NCBI RefSeq assembly: GCF_000373365.1
Contig: NZ_KB891103.1
Span: forward strand, 305,474 to 369,473
Direction of reading: 5' to 3'
From: Parafrankia discariae
Lineage (GTDB): Bacteria; Actinomycetota; Actinomycetes; Frankiales; Frankiaceae
DNA: 64,000 nt
Both the position numbers and the translations under genes were made by a program. The notes under the pieces are model-generated. The model saw only the letters and a list, made by a program, of their open reading frames with translations. It made no database searches and was not told the origin of the DNA. Below, in pieces: positions 1 to 8,082 of this stretch (position 1 is the first letter of the stretch; each line of letters opens with the position of its first letter).

Positions 1-1
1 C

Positions 2-1093
2 GGTCTACCGCCGGTGGACGGCGGCAGGCCGCTGGCGGAGGGTGGCACGCCGCCGGTGTCAACGTCACGCCCACGCGTGGGAGGTGTGACGCTGACCGAC
101 GGCGCGACGCTTGCCGCCGACCTGGTACTGGACTGCGGCGGCCGCCGGTCACCGGTCACCGGCTGGCTCGCGCGCGCGGGCGTCACCGTCCCGGTGGACC
201 AGCAGGCGTGCGAGTTCACCTACTACTCCCGCTACCTGCGCGCGGTCGGCGACGGACCGGTGACGAGGGGCTTCCCCAGGGCCGACCTCGGCTACCTGAT
301 CTGCTGGACCTTCCCCGGGGACCACGGGACCTACGGTGTGGCGATCGGCGGCCCGCCCTGGGACAAGGAGTTCAAGGTGCTGCGCCACAACCGGGCCTGG
401 GAACGGCTCGCCGGCAGCGTGCCGGCCATCGCCGGGTGGGTCGATCCCGTCACCGGCGGCGTGCCGCTCCACGACGTCCAGGTGATGGCCGGGCTCACCA
501 ACCAGCGACGGCACTTCGTGGTCGACGGCGAGGTGCTGGTGGCGGGGCTGCTCGTCCTGGGCGACGCGCTGTGCACGACGAACCCGTTCTTCGGCTGGGG
601 CGCGTCGCTCGCCCTGACCCACGCCGCGGCCGCGGCCGACGCGCTCGCCGAACACGGCAGCGGCAGCGGCAGCGACGGCGACGGCGACGGCGTTGCGGCC
701 CTGACAGCGGCCTACTACGACGGTGTGAACGCCGAGGCGTCGTCGCTGTTCCGGTCAGCCTCGACGATGGACCGGCTGCGCTCCTACCGGTGGCGCGGAG
801 TACCCGTGCCCGACGCGGACACCGAGGCGGCCGAGGAGGAGGACCTCATCACCCGGGGCCTGCTGCCCGCGGCGACCAAGGATCCGGATCTGCTGCGCGC
901 GCTCATGCGGCGGATGGCCCTGCTCGACTCGGTGGACACACTGTTCGACGACCCACTGGTGCGGGCCAAGGCGGAGGCCGAGCGGGCGCGGGGCATCGAG
1001 GGTGCCGCCGGGGCGGGCCCGTCCCGCGAGGAGGCGCTCGCGCTGCTGGCGTCGGTGGGCCGACCCCCCGCGCCACCGGCCTCAGCCGGCTGA
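2..1093 (+). CDS. FAD-dependent oxidoreductase, C-terminal part (truncated by window edge)
   Basis: The reading frame is open to the left edge, so the N-terminal FAD-binding part probably lies outside the window; a GTG at 14 is the first internal start but is unlikely to be the true one. The visible part has 'LVLDCGGRRSPV', the hydrophobic-strand-then-Gly pattern found before the flavin in flavoprotein monooxygenases and halogenase-like proteins, and 'GDALCTTNPFFGWGASLA', which matches the GD...P..G.G flavin motif of that superfamily. The middle has long hydrophobic strands and several Trp residues as in substrate-binding domains. A Gly/Ser/Asp-rich linker lies near residues 215-230. The substrate cannot be told. 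The next gene is convergent. Confidence 0.6.
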   Translation, partial: GLPPVDGGRPLAEGGTPPVSTSRPRVGGVTLTDGATLAADLVLDCGGRRSPVTGWLARAGVTVPVDQQACEFTYYSRYLRAVGDGPVTRGFPRADLGYLICWTFPGDHGTYGVAIGGPPWDKEFKVLRHNRAWERLAGSVPAIAGWVDPVTGGVPLHDVQVMAGLTNQRRHFVVDGEVLVAGLLVLGDALCTTNPFFGWGASLALTHAAAAADALAEHGSGSGSDGDGDGVAALTAAYYDGVNAEASSLFRSASTMDRLRSYRWRGVPVPDADTEAAEEEDLITRGLLPAATKDPDLLRALMRRMALLDSVDTLFDDPLVRAKAEAERARGIEGAAGAGPSREEALALLASVGRPPAPPASAG

Positions 1094-1149
1094 CCCACCC
1101 GCGCCACCGGCCTCAGCGGGCGAGGCACCCGTAGCGCGCCAGCCCGCGC

Positions 1150-1617
1150 TCAGATCGCGGCGGGCCACCAGTCGTCCGACCACGACGTCGCGCGGAGGCC
1201 ACCGTCAGGCTGCGGGATCCGCCGGACCAGCCGGCGGTACCGCACCCGCCAGCCCTCGTCCGTACGGACCAGGACGTCGAGGCAGTCCCCGGAGGTGACC
1301 GTCGAGTCCGGGCGCACCGCGAGGTAGCGGCTGCGCGCCCTGACCGACCCGTCCGCGTTCTCGAACAGGACGGTGTCGTGGGTGTGATGGTCGGGCCGCG
1401 GGTAGTCGGCGGGAAGCTGGCTGAGCTGCTGCTGGAACTCGCTCAGTGTGAGCCCCTGGTCGCCCTCGCCGCCCGTCGGCACGAACCGCAGGTCGGCCGT
1501 GAACACCGTGTGGAACAGGTCGCTCCGCCGGTTGTCGATGACGTGGATCGAGAGCGCGATCGTCTGCCGGACGGCCTCGACGTCGGCGGGTTGAAGCACA
1601 CGGGGGACGACCGTCAT
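1150..1617 (-). CDS. SnoaL/NTF2-like nuclear transport factor 2 fold protein
   Basis: This 155-aa protein has the layout of the SnoaL_4/NTF2-like family: an N-terminal helix, 'DNRRSDLFHTVFTADLRFVPTG', a middle segment ending 'HHTHDTVLFENADGSVRARSRY' and C-terminal strands 'GWRVRYRRLVRR'. Family members are small cone-shaped enzymes or binding proteins, often isomerases, hydrolases or dehydratases. The ATG at 1617 is chosen because it overlaps the TGA of the upstream TetR gene by four bases (1614-1617), which indicates translational coupling. The pair therefore forms a TetR-enzyme operon. The substrate is unknown. Confidence 0.7.
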   Translation of the reverse strand: MTVVPRVLQPADVEAVRQTIALSIHVIDNRRSDLFHTVFTADLRFVPTGGEGDQGLTLSEFQQQLSQLPADYPRPDHHTHDTVLFENADGSVRARSRYLAVRPDSTVTSGDCLDVLVRTDEGWRVRYRRLVRRIPQPDGGLRATSWSDDWWPAAI

Positions 1618-2249
1618 ACGGAAGAGGCTATCGTTTCGTCTCTCTCGATGCCCTCCAGTGCCAGCACCAGGAGCCGGTCGGCGTACGCGCCGCCGTCCTG
1701 GACCTGTTCGGCCGCCCACGCGACCGAGCAGGACAGGAGCAGCAGATCCTCGACCGACACGTCGCGCCGGAGGGTGCCCGCCCGCTTGGCCCGGTAGACC
1801 AGCCGCCCGAAGGACTCGTGCATGGCCTGGCAGGGAGCCGCCACCCGCTCCTCGACCGCCATGATCGCGGCGGACTGGGCCGACAGACCCCGGAACCTGC
1901 TCACCGCCGCGACCAGCTCCAGCAACCAGCGGCGAACAGCACCGCCAGCGTCCAGATCCGGTTCCCCGAGCAGCTCGTCGGCACGAACGGCGAGGTGAGT
2001 GAACTCCTCCGCGACGACGCCGGCCAGCAGGGCCCGGCGGGTGGGGAAATGCCGGTACAGCGTGCCGACGCCGACACCGGCCAGCTTGGCGATGCTCTCC
2101 GGAGACGCGTCCACGCCCTCGCGCTCGAACGTCTCGCGCGCCACCTCGAGCAGCCGCCGCTCGTTGCGCGCGGCGTCCGCACGGCGCGCCCGCGCCGCCT
2201 CCGGCGGGCCCGACGCGACCTCCGGCCGGGTTCCCGCGGCCTCACTCAT
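1614..2249 (-). CDS. TetR/AcrR family transcriptional regulator
   Basis: The N-terminal helix-turn-helix is clear: 'ARRADAARNERRLLEVARETFEREG' followed by 'SIAKLAGVGVGTLYRHFPTRRALLAGV', the usual TetR recognition helix with the TLYRHFPTR signature. The C-terminal ligand domain is helical, and the protein is 211 aa, normal for the family. The ATG at 2249 has GGGAG about 10 bases upstream; a longer frame to 2333 adds only low-complexity residues. It is the first gene of an operon with the NTF2-like protein and is probably autoregulated with it. No clear palindromic operator was found in 2250-2487. Confidence 0.85.
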   Translation of the reverse strand: MSEAAGTRPEVASGPPEAARARRADAARNERRLLEVARETFEREGVDASPESIAKLAGVGVGTLYRHFPTRRALLAGVVAEEFTHLAVRADELLGEPDLDAGGAVRRWLLELVAAVSRFRGLSAQSAAIMAVEERVAAPCQAMHESFGRLVYRAKRAGTLRRDVSVEDLLLLSCSVAWAAEQVQDGGAYADRLLVLALEGIERDETIASSV

Positions 2250-2487
2250 CGACAGCCGCTCCCGACCCGGCACATCGGCCGCCAGCCGCCCCGGAACCGC
2301 CTGACCGAGCCGACACCTGCCACAGGAGCGCACGCATCATAACCTGAAGAGACTATCGGATCCGGTCAGCCTTCACCGCTCCGCTGCGGCGGCCTGACCC
2401 TGCCCCTCGACCTCCCCGACCGTCGAAGGTCACAAAGCGTTCCGTCCCCTCGCCGCTGGCGCGGCCTGATCGGCCATCATCGCGGCT

Positions 2488-3336
2488 GTGCCCAGAGTGC
2501 GACGATCACCCGGTACCCGGACCGCTCTCGACGTCCTCCGCGGGTTGTCGCGACCCACTGACCCGGACGCCGTGGCCAAGGTGGTGGCGGAGATGGACGC
2601 CGGTCGACTCGTCGGACAGCCCGTGGCCGTCACCTGTTTCCTACGCGGTGCCGCGGAAGTCTTCCCACATCGTTGGCGTAACGGTGTCCTGCTTCTCGAC
2701 GGTCGCACGTTGACATGGCGTCCCTCGCTCCGGCGCCAGAACCGAGCCATCCGCCTGCCGTCTCGGCTTGACGTGGAGCAGGTACGCGAGGTCCGGGGAA
2801 CCGAGGGGTACCTGATTCAGGCCGTCCTGTTCAGGATCGTGGTCTGCCAGGCGACGTCAGGCCGGGTGGAACCTGACGTACCGATCCCTGACGTTCCACT
2901 CGTCCTGCGTGCGATTCTTGCGGTGCGACGCGACCAGGGCACCTCGGCACCCGCTGTTCTCGGCGCACGCCTGCTCACTCTGGTGGACACCGGGATCTCG
3001 GCAGGGGTTCCGGCCGCCGAGACGGTCGCGGAGATCAACCGCCAGGCAGACAGTGCGATTACCGACGGAGTGGGCGTCAGCGCGCTCGACCCGCAGGCGT
3101 ATCAGCTGGCGCAGATCGAGCTCCTGGCGGCCCAGATCCCGGCACTACGCAGGCTTGCAGATTCCTCCGGAGACGCGCGCGTCACTCGATACGCAGATGT
3201 CCTGAGTGCGATGTACGAAAAGCTCGAGGGCGACCTCGCGGGTGACGATCCACAGGCCGGGCCCTCGCCCGCGTTCTTGTCACCCCTGAATGAACTGATC
3301 GAGATCAGACGGGAGCTGGGTATTCCCGACCAGTAG
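2488..3336 (+). CDS. hypothetical protein, possible PH-like N-terminal domain
   Basis: This 282-aa protein was not recognised with confidence. Residues about 50-110 ('VFPHRWRNGVLLLDGRTLTWRP' and after) recall PH-like/DUF2550-type domains in which a basic 'RWR.G' strand precedes 'L.W'. The C-terminal half is mostly helical and charged, ending 'LNELIEIRRELGIPDQ'. No signal peptide or membrane helix is visible. The GTG at 2488 starts the frame. The gene converges on the TIR-STAND gene with 16 bases between the stop codons, so the two may be inherited together, but no shared operon exists. Confidence 0.5.
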   Translation: MPRVRRSPGTRTALDVLRGLSRPTDPDAVAKVVAEMDAGRLVGQPVAVTCFLRGAAEVFPHRWRNGVLLLDGRTLTWRPSLRRQNRAIRLPSRLDVEQVREVRGTEGYLIQAVLFRIVVCQATSGRVEPDVPIPDVPLVLRAILAVRRDQGTSAPAVLGARLLTLVDTGISAGVPAAETVAEINRQADSAITDGVGVSALDPQAYQLAQIELLAAQIPALRRLADSSGDARVTRYADVLSAMYEKLEGDLAGDDPQAGPSPAFLSPLNELIEIRRELGIPDQ

Positions 3337-3352
3337 CGACGAATCCGCGGGC

Positions 3353-5500
3353 TCACTTCGTCTCAGGATCCGACCTCCGGAACTGTCGTTGGAGGTCGAA
3401 GAGCGTGCCCAGGAGATCTGGCGTGATGTTCGGACTCCCGCCGGCCTGCGGAGGCATGCGCCCCGAACCCGGGTCGACAAGGCCGACGAGAAGATCGACG
3501 ATGCCGTCGGTCACCCGCTCGGCGATCCTGGCCACGCCGGCCGTCGCGGGATCCTGCGCCGCCGGCCCGGTGAGATCCGCGGTCAGCCTGCGTCCTCCCG
3601 CGGCAGACGCACGCAGGGTCAGGCCACGCAGCGGGCCAAGCTCCCGGCCGCCGCGCCGTACCCGGTCGGCCAGCGCCGTCGCCGTGACGAGCGTGAGCTG
3701 GCGGATGGTCGCGTCGTCGAACGCATCGGCAACGGCCCGCGCGAACAGTTCCGGGTCGGGCAGGCGCGTCGCGACGTCGGCCGCCACGAGGACGAGTTCG
3801 TCAGGCCTCGTCCGCAGCAACTCCACGATCACGGTGGCCAGCTCCGGATGGCGCGGCAGCGCGCAGCCGAGCACCGCGAGGACGCCCGCCGCCTGCTCGA
3901 CCGAACAGAGACGGCTCAGGCCGCGAGCGAGCGAGAGATCGGCTACCAGCGTGCCGGCGGCCACGTGCTCCCCGTACGCGTCCGGCCGGATCTGATCGAA
4001 CCTCCATCGGCCTGGATAGAGCACACCGAGCTCCTCCTGACACTGCCGAATCCGCTCCGCGTCGACACCGAGAATCCCGGGCAGCTGGGCCGACAACGCC
4101 TCCGCCGCCAGGAAGGAACCGGGCCGCAGGAGCGTGGCCAGCGCGCAGATCCGGTCGGCCAGACCCGACCGAAGACGGCCATCGCCGTGATCGCTCCCGG
4201 GCCAGCGCCGCCGCTCGTGGTCCAGGAGCGTGGCGAGCGGGGGCCGGGAGCCACGGGTGTGGTCGAGACAGGCGTTCAGCGCCGCCGCGTGGACGTCCAA
4301 CACCGAGTGAAGATCGACGAGATCAGCCGGCGGCACGGCGATCGGCCCGGTCTGTCGCAACTCGACGCGGAACGCCGTGTAGGCCGCCTCGAAGTGGACG
4401 TGGCGCGCCCCGGCCCCGGCCGGAAGCGGCGTCCTCGGCTGAGCCCGGGCGGCCCGGAACAGCTCCCCGACCCCAGCGCCGGCCCGGGCCTCGGCCAGTG
4501 ACCGCAGGTCCTCCAGCAGGAGCTCGGTGGACCGCGTGAGCAGGAGCAGCCGCCGCGGCGAGATACCAGGCGCGGCCCCCTCGGCAAGCGCGGCAGCGAC
4601 CAGAACAGCCTGGTCGGGACACAGCTCGGCGCTGTCGACGACCACCAGCACCGGGACGTCCGACTCGCGCAGACACTGCAGCTGGGCCGGACTCAACGAC
4701 GAGTTGACCACCACCGTCAGCCAACCCTGCTCACTCAGCTCCACGCAGACCCGCATCGCCAGCCGTGTCTTGCCCGAGCCGGCCGCACCCGCCAGCAACC
4801 GCACGGAGACCGGGTCCGATCCAGCCGCCCACAGACGCAGCGCCGCCCGGTCACCGTCGAGCTCGACGAACGGCGCGACGCTGTGCTCGGGCCGCAGCAG
4901 CACACTCGGCGCGCAGGCATCGGAAAGGCGTGGCTCGGGACAGGAGAAGAACATCGCGCCGTGCCCTGCGGCGTCCGGCGCCTCCGGCCCGGGAAACGAC
5001 GGCTGGACGGACACCGCTCTCTCGTCCCACGGGTACGGCGGCGCGGAGGTGGGCTTTCCCCGTCCGCCCGAGACCGCCAGCCCCGCCGCCCACAGCAGCT
5101 GGAAACGAGCGACATCCTGCGGCCGGCCGAACAGGTCGACCGGGACGACCGAGCCGAGCAGCCCCGCAGGCGCGCAGTCCGCGACCCGGGCGACGAGCAG
5201 CCGTCGGCTCCGGCCCGTCGGGTCATCGGCCCAGGCAGCCGACCATTCCGCTCGATTCCGCTCGGAACTGAGGTACTCGTCGGACAGCACCGCGATCATC
5301 CGCTCGGACGACTGCAGACCGTCGTCCATGGCCGCGACCCGGTGGGAGCCGGGAACGGAATCCCAGGCTCGGATCTGAACCCGGTACCCGGCCTCCTCCA
5401 GCGTCCAGGCAATCCACGTCGCCCAGGTCTCGTCCGCCAGTGCATACGACACGTAGAAGTCGTAACCGGCGTGGCCGTCCGCGTCGCAGTGTGAGGTCAC
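3353..5500 (-). CDS. TIR domain-STAND NTPase protein
   Basis: This 715-aa protein starts with a TIR domain (residues about 10-150): 'YDFYVSYALADETWATWIAW', 'AWDSVPGS', 'MIAVLSDEYLSSE', a form common in actinomycete TIR proteins. A P-loop 'LLAGAAGSGKTRLAMRV' follows near residue 235, with a Walker B-like 'VPVLVVVDSAE', marking a STAND-type NTPase. The rest is helical without obvious repeats. Bacterial TIR domains often cleave NAD+, and TIR-STAND proteins are known from abortive-infection immunity; by analogy this may be a single-gene sensor-effector, but no target is evident. The GTG at 5500 is used. The gene stands alone on its strand, as stand-alone defence genes often do. Confidence 0.8.
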   Translation of the reverse strand: MTSHCDADGHAGYDFYVSYALADETWATWIAWTLEEAGYRVQIRAWDSVPGSHRVAAMDDGLQSSERMIAVLSDEYLSSERNRAEWSAAWADDPTGRSRRLLVARVADCAPAGLLGSVVPVDLFGRPQDVARFQLLWAAGLAVSGGRGKPTSAPPYPWDERAVSVQPSFPGPEAPDAAGHGAMFFSCPEPRLSDACAPSVLLRPEHSVAPFVELDGDRAALRLWAAGSDPVSVRLLAGAAGSGKTRLAMRVCVELSEQGWLTVVVNSSLSPAQLQCLRESDVPVLVVVDSAELCPDQAVLVAAALAEGAAPGISPRRLLLLTRSTELLLEDLRSLAEARAGAGVGELFRAARAQPRTPLPAGAGARHVHFEAAYTAFRVELRQTGPIAVPPADLVDLHSVLDVHAAALNACLDHTRGSRPPLATLLDHERRRWPGSDHGDGRLRSGLADRICALATLLRPGSFLAAEALSAQLPGILGVDAERIRQCQEELGVLYPGRWRFDQIRPDAYGEHVAAGTLVADLSLARGLSRLCSVEQAAGVLAVLGCALPRHPELATVIVELLRTRPDELVLVAADVATRLPDPELFARAVADAFDDATIRQLTLVTATALADRVRRGGRELGPLRGLTLRASAAGGRRLTADLTGPAAQDPATAGVARIAERVTDGIVDLLVGLVDPGSGRMPPQAGGSPNITPDLLGTLFDLQRQFRRSDPETK

Positions 5501-5912
5501 CGGCTGAGTGTTGCATCGCCTGTTTCCTGCTGAACGGCTGGCCGCCGTCCCGCGCTATCTCGACAGGTGGGGCCGAGGTGACCGCTGTTCGGAGTCTGTC
5601 TTTCGTTGCCATGAGCGAATCGGCGCGGCGCAGGGTCGGTGCCTGGTCATCCCTCGCCCGCACTCCATTCGATTCTTCCGCGCGTTCCCCGGTCAGCGCC
5701 TCCCCCACCGGGCGGTGAAGACCATGCAGGACGACCCGATGCGCCCCTGCCGCTCCGAGGCCGCCCGGGACCGCCGGGACCCGCCCGGAACCGCGGCCGA
5801 CTGTGGTCTCCCGGCCTCATGCCCGGAGCTGTCCGGCGGGCATGGTGGACGTCCGGCCGGTGGATCGAATCCATACACAACAGGGATGGGCAGGTTCACT
5901 GGCCATATCAAC
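5501..5912. other. intergenic stretch without recognised gene
   Basis: About 410 bases lie between the start of the TIR-STAND gene and the glycosylase remnant. Reading frames here have no recognisable domain and no good ribosome-binding site. It should contain the TIR-STAND promoter, but no -10/-35 pair stands out. Confidence 0.4.
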
Positions 5913-6078
5913 GCGACCTGCTTCAACAGCCGCCGCCCGTCCGCGGCGGTCGTCCACAGCCGTGCGGCGTCGCCGTCGTAACTGTCGACGATCCATCCCC
6001 GCCGGATCCGCCGGGTCCAACGAACGACCGAGCCACCGCGTCAGCTCCTGCGGCGCCGCGAACGCCCGCTCCAACGGA
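5913..6078 (-). pseudogene. 3'-part remnant of an HhH-GPD DNA glycosylase gene
   Basis: On the minus strand this segment matches the intact glycosylase gene at 8083-8658 from about its position 8303 to 8563, with roughly 95 internal bases missing. The deletion joins two GATCC motifs present in the intact gene (near 8384 and 8476), so it looks like loss between short direct repeats. There is no start codon and the frame is broken. The match stops at the gene position corresponding to codon 33, within 5 bases of the point where the dispersed 5'-end copies begin. The matched parts are about 90% identical by eye. Confidence 0.8.
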
Positions 6079-6171
6079 GTCCGCTCGTCCCGGCCAGTCT
6101 CGGAACGATGAAGCGGGGCCGTCCCAGGCGAGGGCCCACGTGTCGGGAGCGCGCACCTCGACACTATGTTA

Positions 6172-6183
6172 CTAGCATGCTAG
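6172..6183. promoter_or_regulatory. 12-bp perfect palindrome, likely RHH operator
   Basis: CTAGCATGCTAG is a perfect palindrome ending 10 bases before the GTG start of the ribbon-helix-helix gene. A TATGTT hexamer just upstream could be the -10. The position suits autorepression by the RHH protein. Confidence 0.55.
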
Positions 6184-6193
6184 CATCGCCCAT

Positions 6194-6373
6194 GTGGGCG
6201 ACGAGGACGTCAAGCAGTTCAACGTGTACCTGCCGATCGGGCTGATCAAGCAGGTCAAACACCATGCCATCGAGTCAGGACTGTCCCTCTCGGCGCTCGT
6301 CGCCGACGCACTGCGTACCTACCTCGACGACACCCCCCGGCAGCCACCGCAACCGTCCGAATCGGAGACCTGA
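6194..6373 (+). CDS. ribbon-helix-helix (CopG-like) protein
   Basis: This short gene encodes 59 aa: '[19 protein letters not shown]' gives the ribbon strand and first helix, and '[19 protein letters not shown]' the second helix, the standard RHH DNA-binding fold. The tail is Pro/Ser-rich. The GTG at 6194 is chosen because it opens directly onto the conserved fold. Its TGA is one base from the ATG of the VOC gene, so the three genes RHH, VOC and methyltransferase read as one operon. It may repress the operon through the palindrome at 6172-6183. RHH-VOC pairs may be antitoxin-like or plain regulators; nothing here decides. Confidence 0.75.
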   Translation: MGDEDVKQFNVYLPIGLIKQVKHHAIESGLSLSALVADALRTYLDDTPRQPPQPSESET

Positions 6374-6374
6374 C

Positions 6375-6743
6375 ATGACGGCCGAAGGAATAGAAGCCAT
6401 TTTCCTGGAGACCCACAACTGGGGTAAAGCGGCAAGGTTCTTCCAGGCGTTGGGTTTCAGGCTGGAGTTCGAGACCGATCACAACTCCGGTCAGCTCCGC
6501 AATGGTCAGGGTCCTTACGTGTTCATCGCCGAGGTACCCGAAACGAGGGAACCCCAGGCACCACGCATCGTGCTGAAGGTGCCCGACGCGGAGGCGTTCC
6601 ACCCCGACCCTGCCGTCGAGGTGGTCACTCCGTTCGAGGACACCCACTACGGGACCAGGGAGATGACTGTCCGTGATCCCGATGGGCGCCTCTGGAGCCT
6701 CCGGGCCCCCCTCGGAACCAGCCCGGAGAGCGTGCGGACATGA
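6375..6743 (+). CDS. VOC family (glyoxalase/bleomycin-resistance-like) protein
   Basis: The 122-aa protein has a single VOC module: 'GIEAIFLETHNWGKAARFFQALGFRLEFE' (first beta-alpha-beta-beta-beta unit) and 'YGTREMTVRDPDGRLWSLRAP' (second unit with the DPDG turn). Family members use a metal or bind small hydrophobic ligands; a conserved first-strand His is absent and replaced by Glu/Thr, so catalysis cannot be assumed. It is translationally coupled to the methyltransferase, whose ATG overlaps its TGA by four bases. Confidence 0.75.
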   Translation: MTAEGIEAIFLETHNWGKAARFFQALGFRLEFETDHNSGQLRNGQGPYVFIAEVPETREPQAPRIVLKVPDAEAFHPDPAVEVVTPFEDTHYGTREMTVRDPDGRLWSLRAPLGTSPESVRT

Positions 6744-7600
6744 CAGACCCACGGCACACGGCACCGGACAGCACCGCCGTGCGAGTCGCCCTCTGGCGGG
6801 CGATGCACGTCCAGGTCGACTCGCCACCGCACGTTCTCGCCGACGAGGTGGGCCTGCGGCTGGCCGCCCCCGACAGCGACTGGCGCACCCGGCCGGACAT
6901 GGACCCTCGCGCCACCAGCGGGTTCCGGGCGTCGATCGTGGCCCGTGCGCGTCTCATCCAGGACCTCGTCACCGAGAAGGCGGACCACGGCGTCGCCCAG
7001 TACGTCATCCTGGGCGCGGGCCTGGACACGTTCGCCCAGCGTGAACCGGAGATCGCCGCCCGCCTGACGGTGTTCGAGGTCGACCAGCCCGGCCCGCAGG
7101 TGTGGAAGCGCGAGCGCCTGATCGAACTCGGCTATGGCATCCCGGGCTGGCTGCGCCTCGTACCCGTCGACTTCGAGGCGGACGGGGACTGGTTGACGCA
7201 GCTGTCCGCCGCCGGCTTCGACGCCGGGCAACCGGCGGTGGTCGCCTCCACCGGCGTGACCATGTATCTCTCCAAGGAGGCCACCGCCGCCACCCTGCGC
7301 CAGATCGCCGGACTCGCACCCGGGTCGACGGTCGCGATGACGTTCCTGCTGCCTCCCGAGCTACTTCTCGACGAGGCCGACCGTGTCGGGCTGGAGGCGT
7401 CCAAGAAAGGCGCGCAGGCCTCGAACACACCGTTCATCAGCTTCTACACGCCCGACGAGATGCTGGCGGTGGCCCGTGAGGCGGGTTTCGGGGACGTCCA
7501 CCACGTGCCGGGCACGGTGCTTGCCGAGCGCTACTTCGCCGGCCGGGCCGACGGCCTCCGCCCGTCGAGCGGAGAGGACGTGTTGGTGGCCAGCACATGA
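6740..7600 (+). CDS. class I SAM-dependent methyltransferase, leucine carboxyl methyltransferase-like
   Basis: This 286-aa protein resembles the TIGR00027/LCM-like O-methyltransferases abundant in actinobacteria. The SAM-binding loop is 'QYVILGAGLDTFAQR', the acidic strand-2 end is 'TVFEVDQPGPQVWKRERL', and 'VVASTGVTMYLSKEATAATLRQIA' corresponds to the conserved 'EGV.MYL' motif. These enzymes methylate carboxyl or hydroxyl groups of small metabolites. The start overlaps the VOC stop (ATGA at 6740-6743). The gene is the last of the RHH-VOC-methyltransferase operon. Confidence 0.8.
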   Translation: MTDPRHTAPDSTAVRVALWRAMHVQVDSPPHVLADEVGLRLAAPDSDWRTRPDMDPRATSGFRASIVARARLIQDLVTEKADHGVAQYVILGAGLDTFAQREPEIAARLTVFEVDQPGPQVWKRERLIELGYGIPGWLRLVPVDFEADGDWLTQLSAAGFDAGQPAVVASTGVTMYLSKEATAATLRQIAGLAPGSTVAMTFLLPPELLLDEADRVGLEASKKGAQASNTPFISFYTPDEMLAVAREAGFGDVHHVPGTVLAERYFAGRADGLRPSSGEDVLVAST

Positions 7601-7614
7601 ACTCGCCGCCGTTT

Positions 7615-7956
7615 CAGGCATCAGTCACCGCCGCTGCCTCCTCCAGGTAGTCCCGAAGATCGCTTCCGCGGGTCGTCCACGCGGTGATCCCAGCCTCATC
7701 GATCGGATCGACAATCACGGTTCGGCACGAACCCGGCACTACGCGACTACCCGATCAGGCCAGCCGCGCCCATCCTGCTCCTCGGGTCCGGGTCACGAAT
7801 GATCCTCCGCGGATCCTTCACCGCTTCCAAGGTCCACTCAGGCTCGATATCGGTCGCGCCGGGATAACGATCAGACCGATGCCGGATGTACTCCGCGTCC
7901 TCCTCGTCCCGCCAAAGGCCGTCCACCACCACTTGCAGCGTCACACATCTACTCAC
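7615..7956 (-). pseudogene. frameshifted small protein gene, toxin-like (BrnT/DUF-type)
   Basis: The 5' part encodes 'RDEEDAEYIRHRSDRYPGATD', '...PEWTLEAVKDPRRIIRDPDPRSR', and ends at a TAG at about 7756. In another frame the same coding sequence resumes as 'RTVIVDPIDEAGITAWTTRG', 'SDLRDYLEEAAAVTDA' and stops at 7615. Removing one C in the run near 7740 and reading the TAG as Tyr restores one continuous protein of about 113 aa. It looks like the small actinobacterial proteins resembling BrnT-type toxins. There is no companion antitoxin gene. It is probably dead. Confidence 0.7.
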
Positions 7957-8082
7957 ACGGACGAACGAGCGCCAGACAACGACTACAGTGAGTCAACAGA
8001 GCGCCCGACATCGACGCGCGACCCTGGCCATCCAGCGGACACCTTGCGGACAGGATGGGGAGTTCACTCCCAGACCTGCAGG

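Noticed and set aside
5440-6175. Several plus-strand frames of 90-180 aa between 5.4 and 6.2 kb
   Set aside because: No domain, poor starts, and part of them crosses the antisense of the glycosylase remnant.
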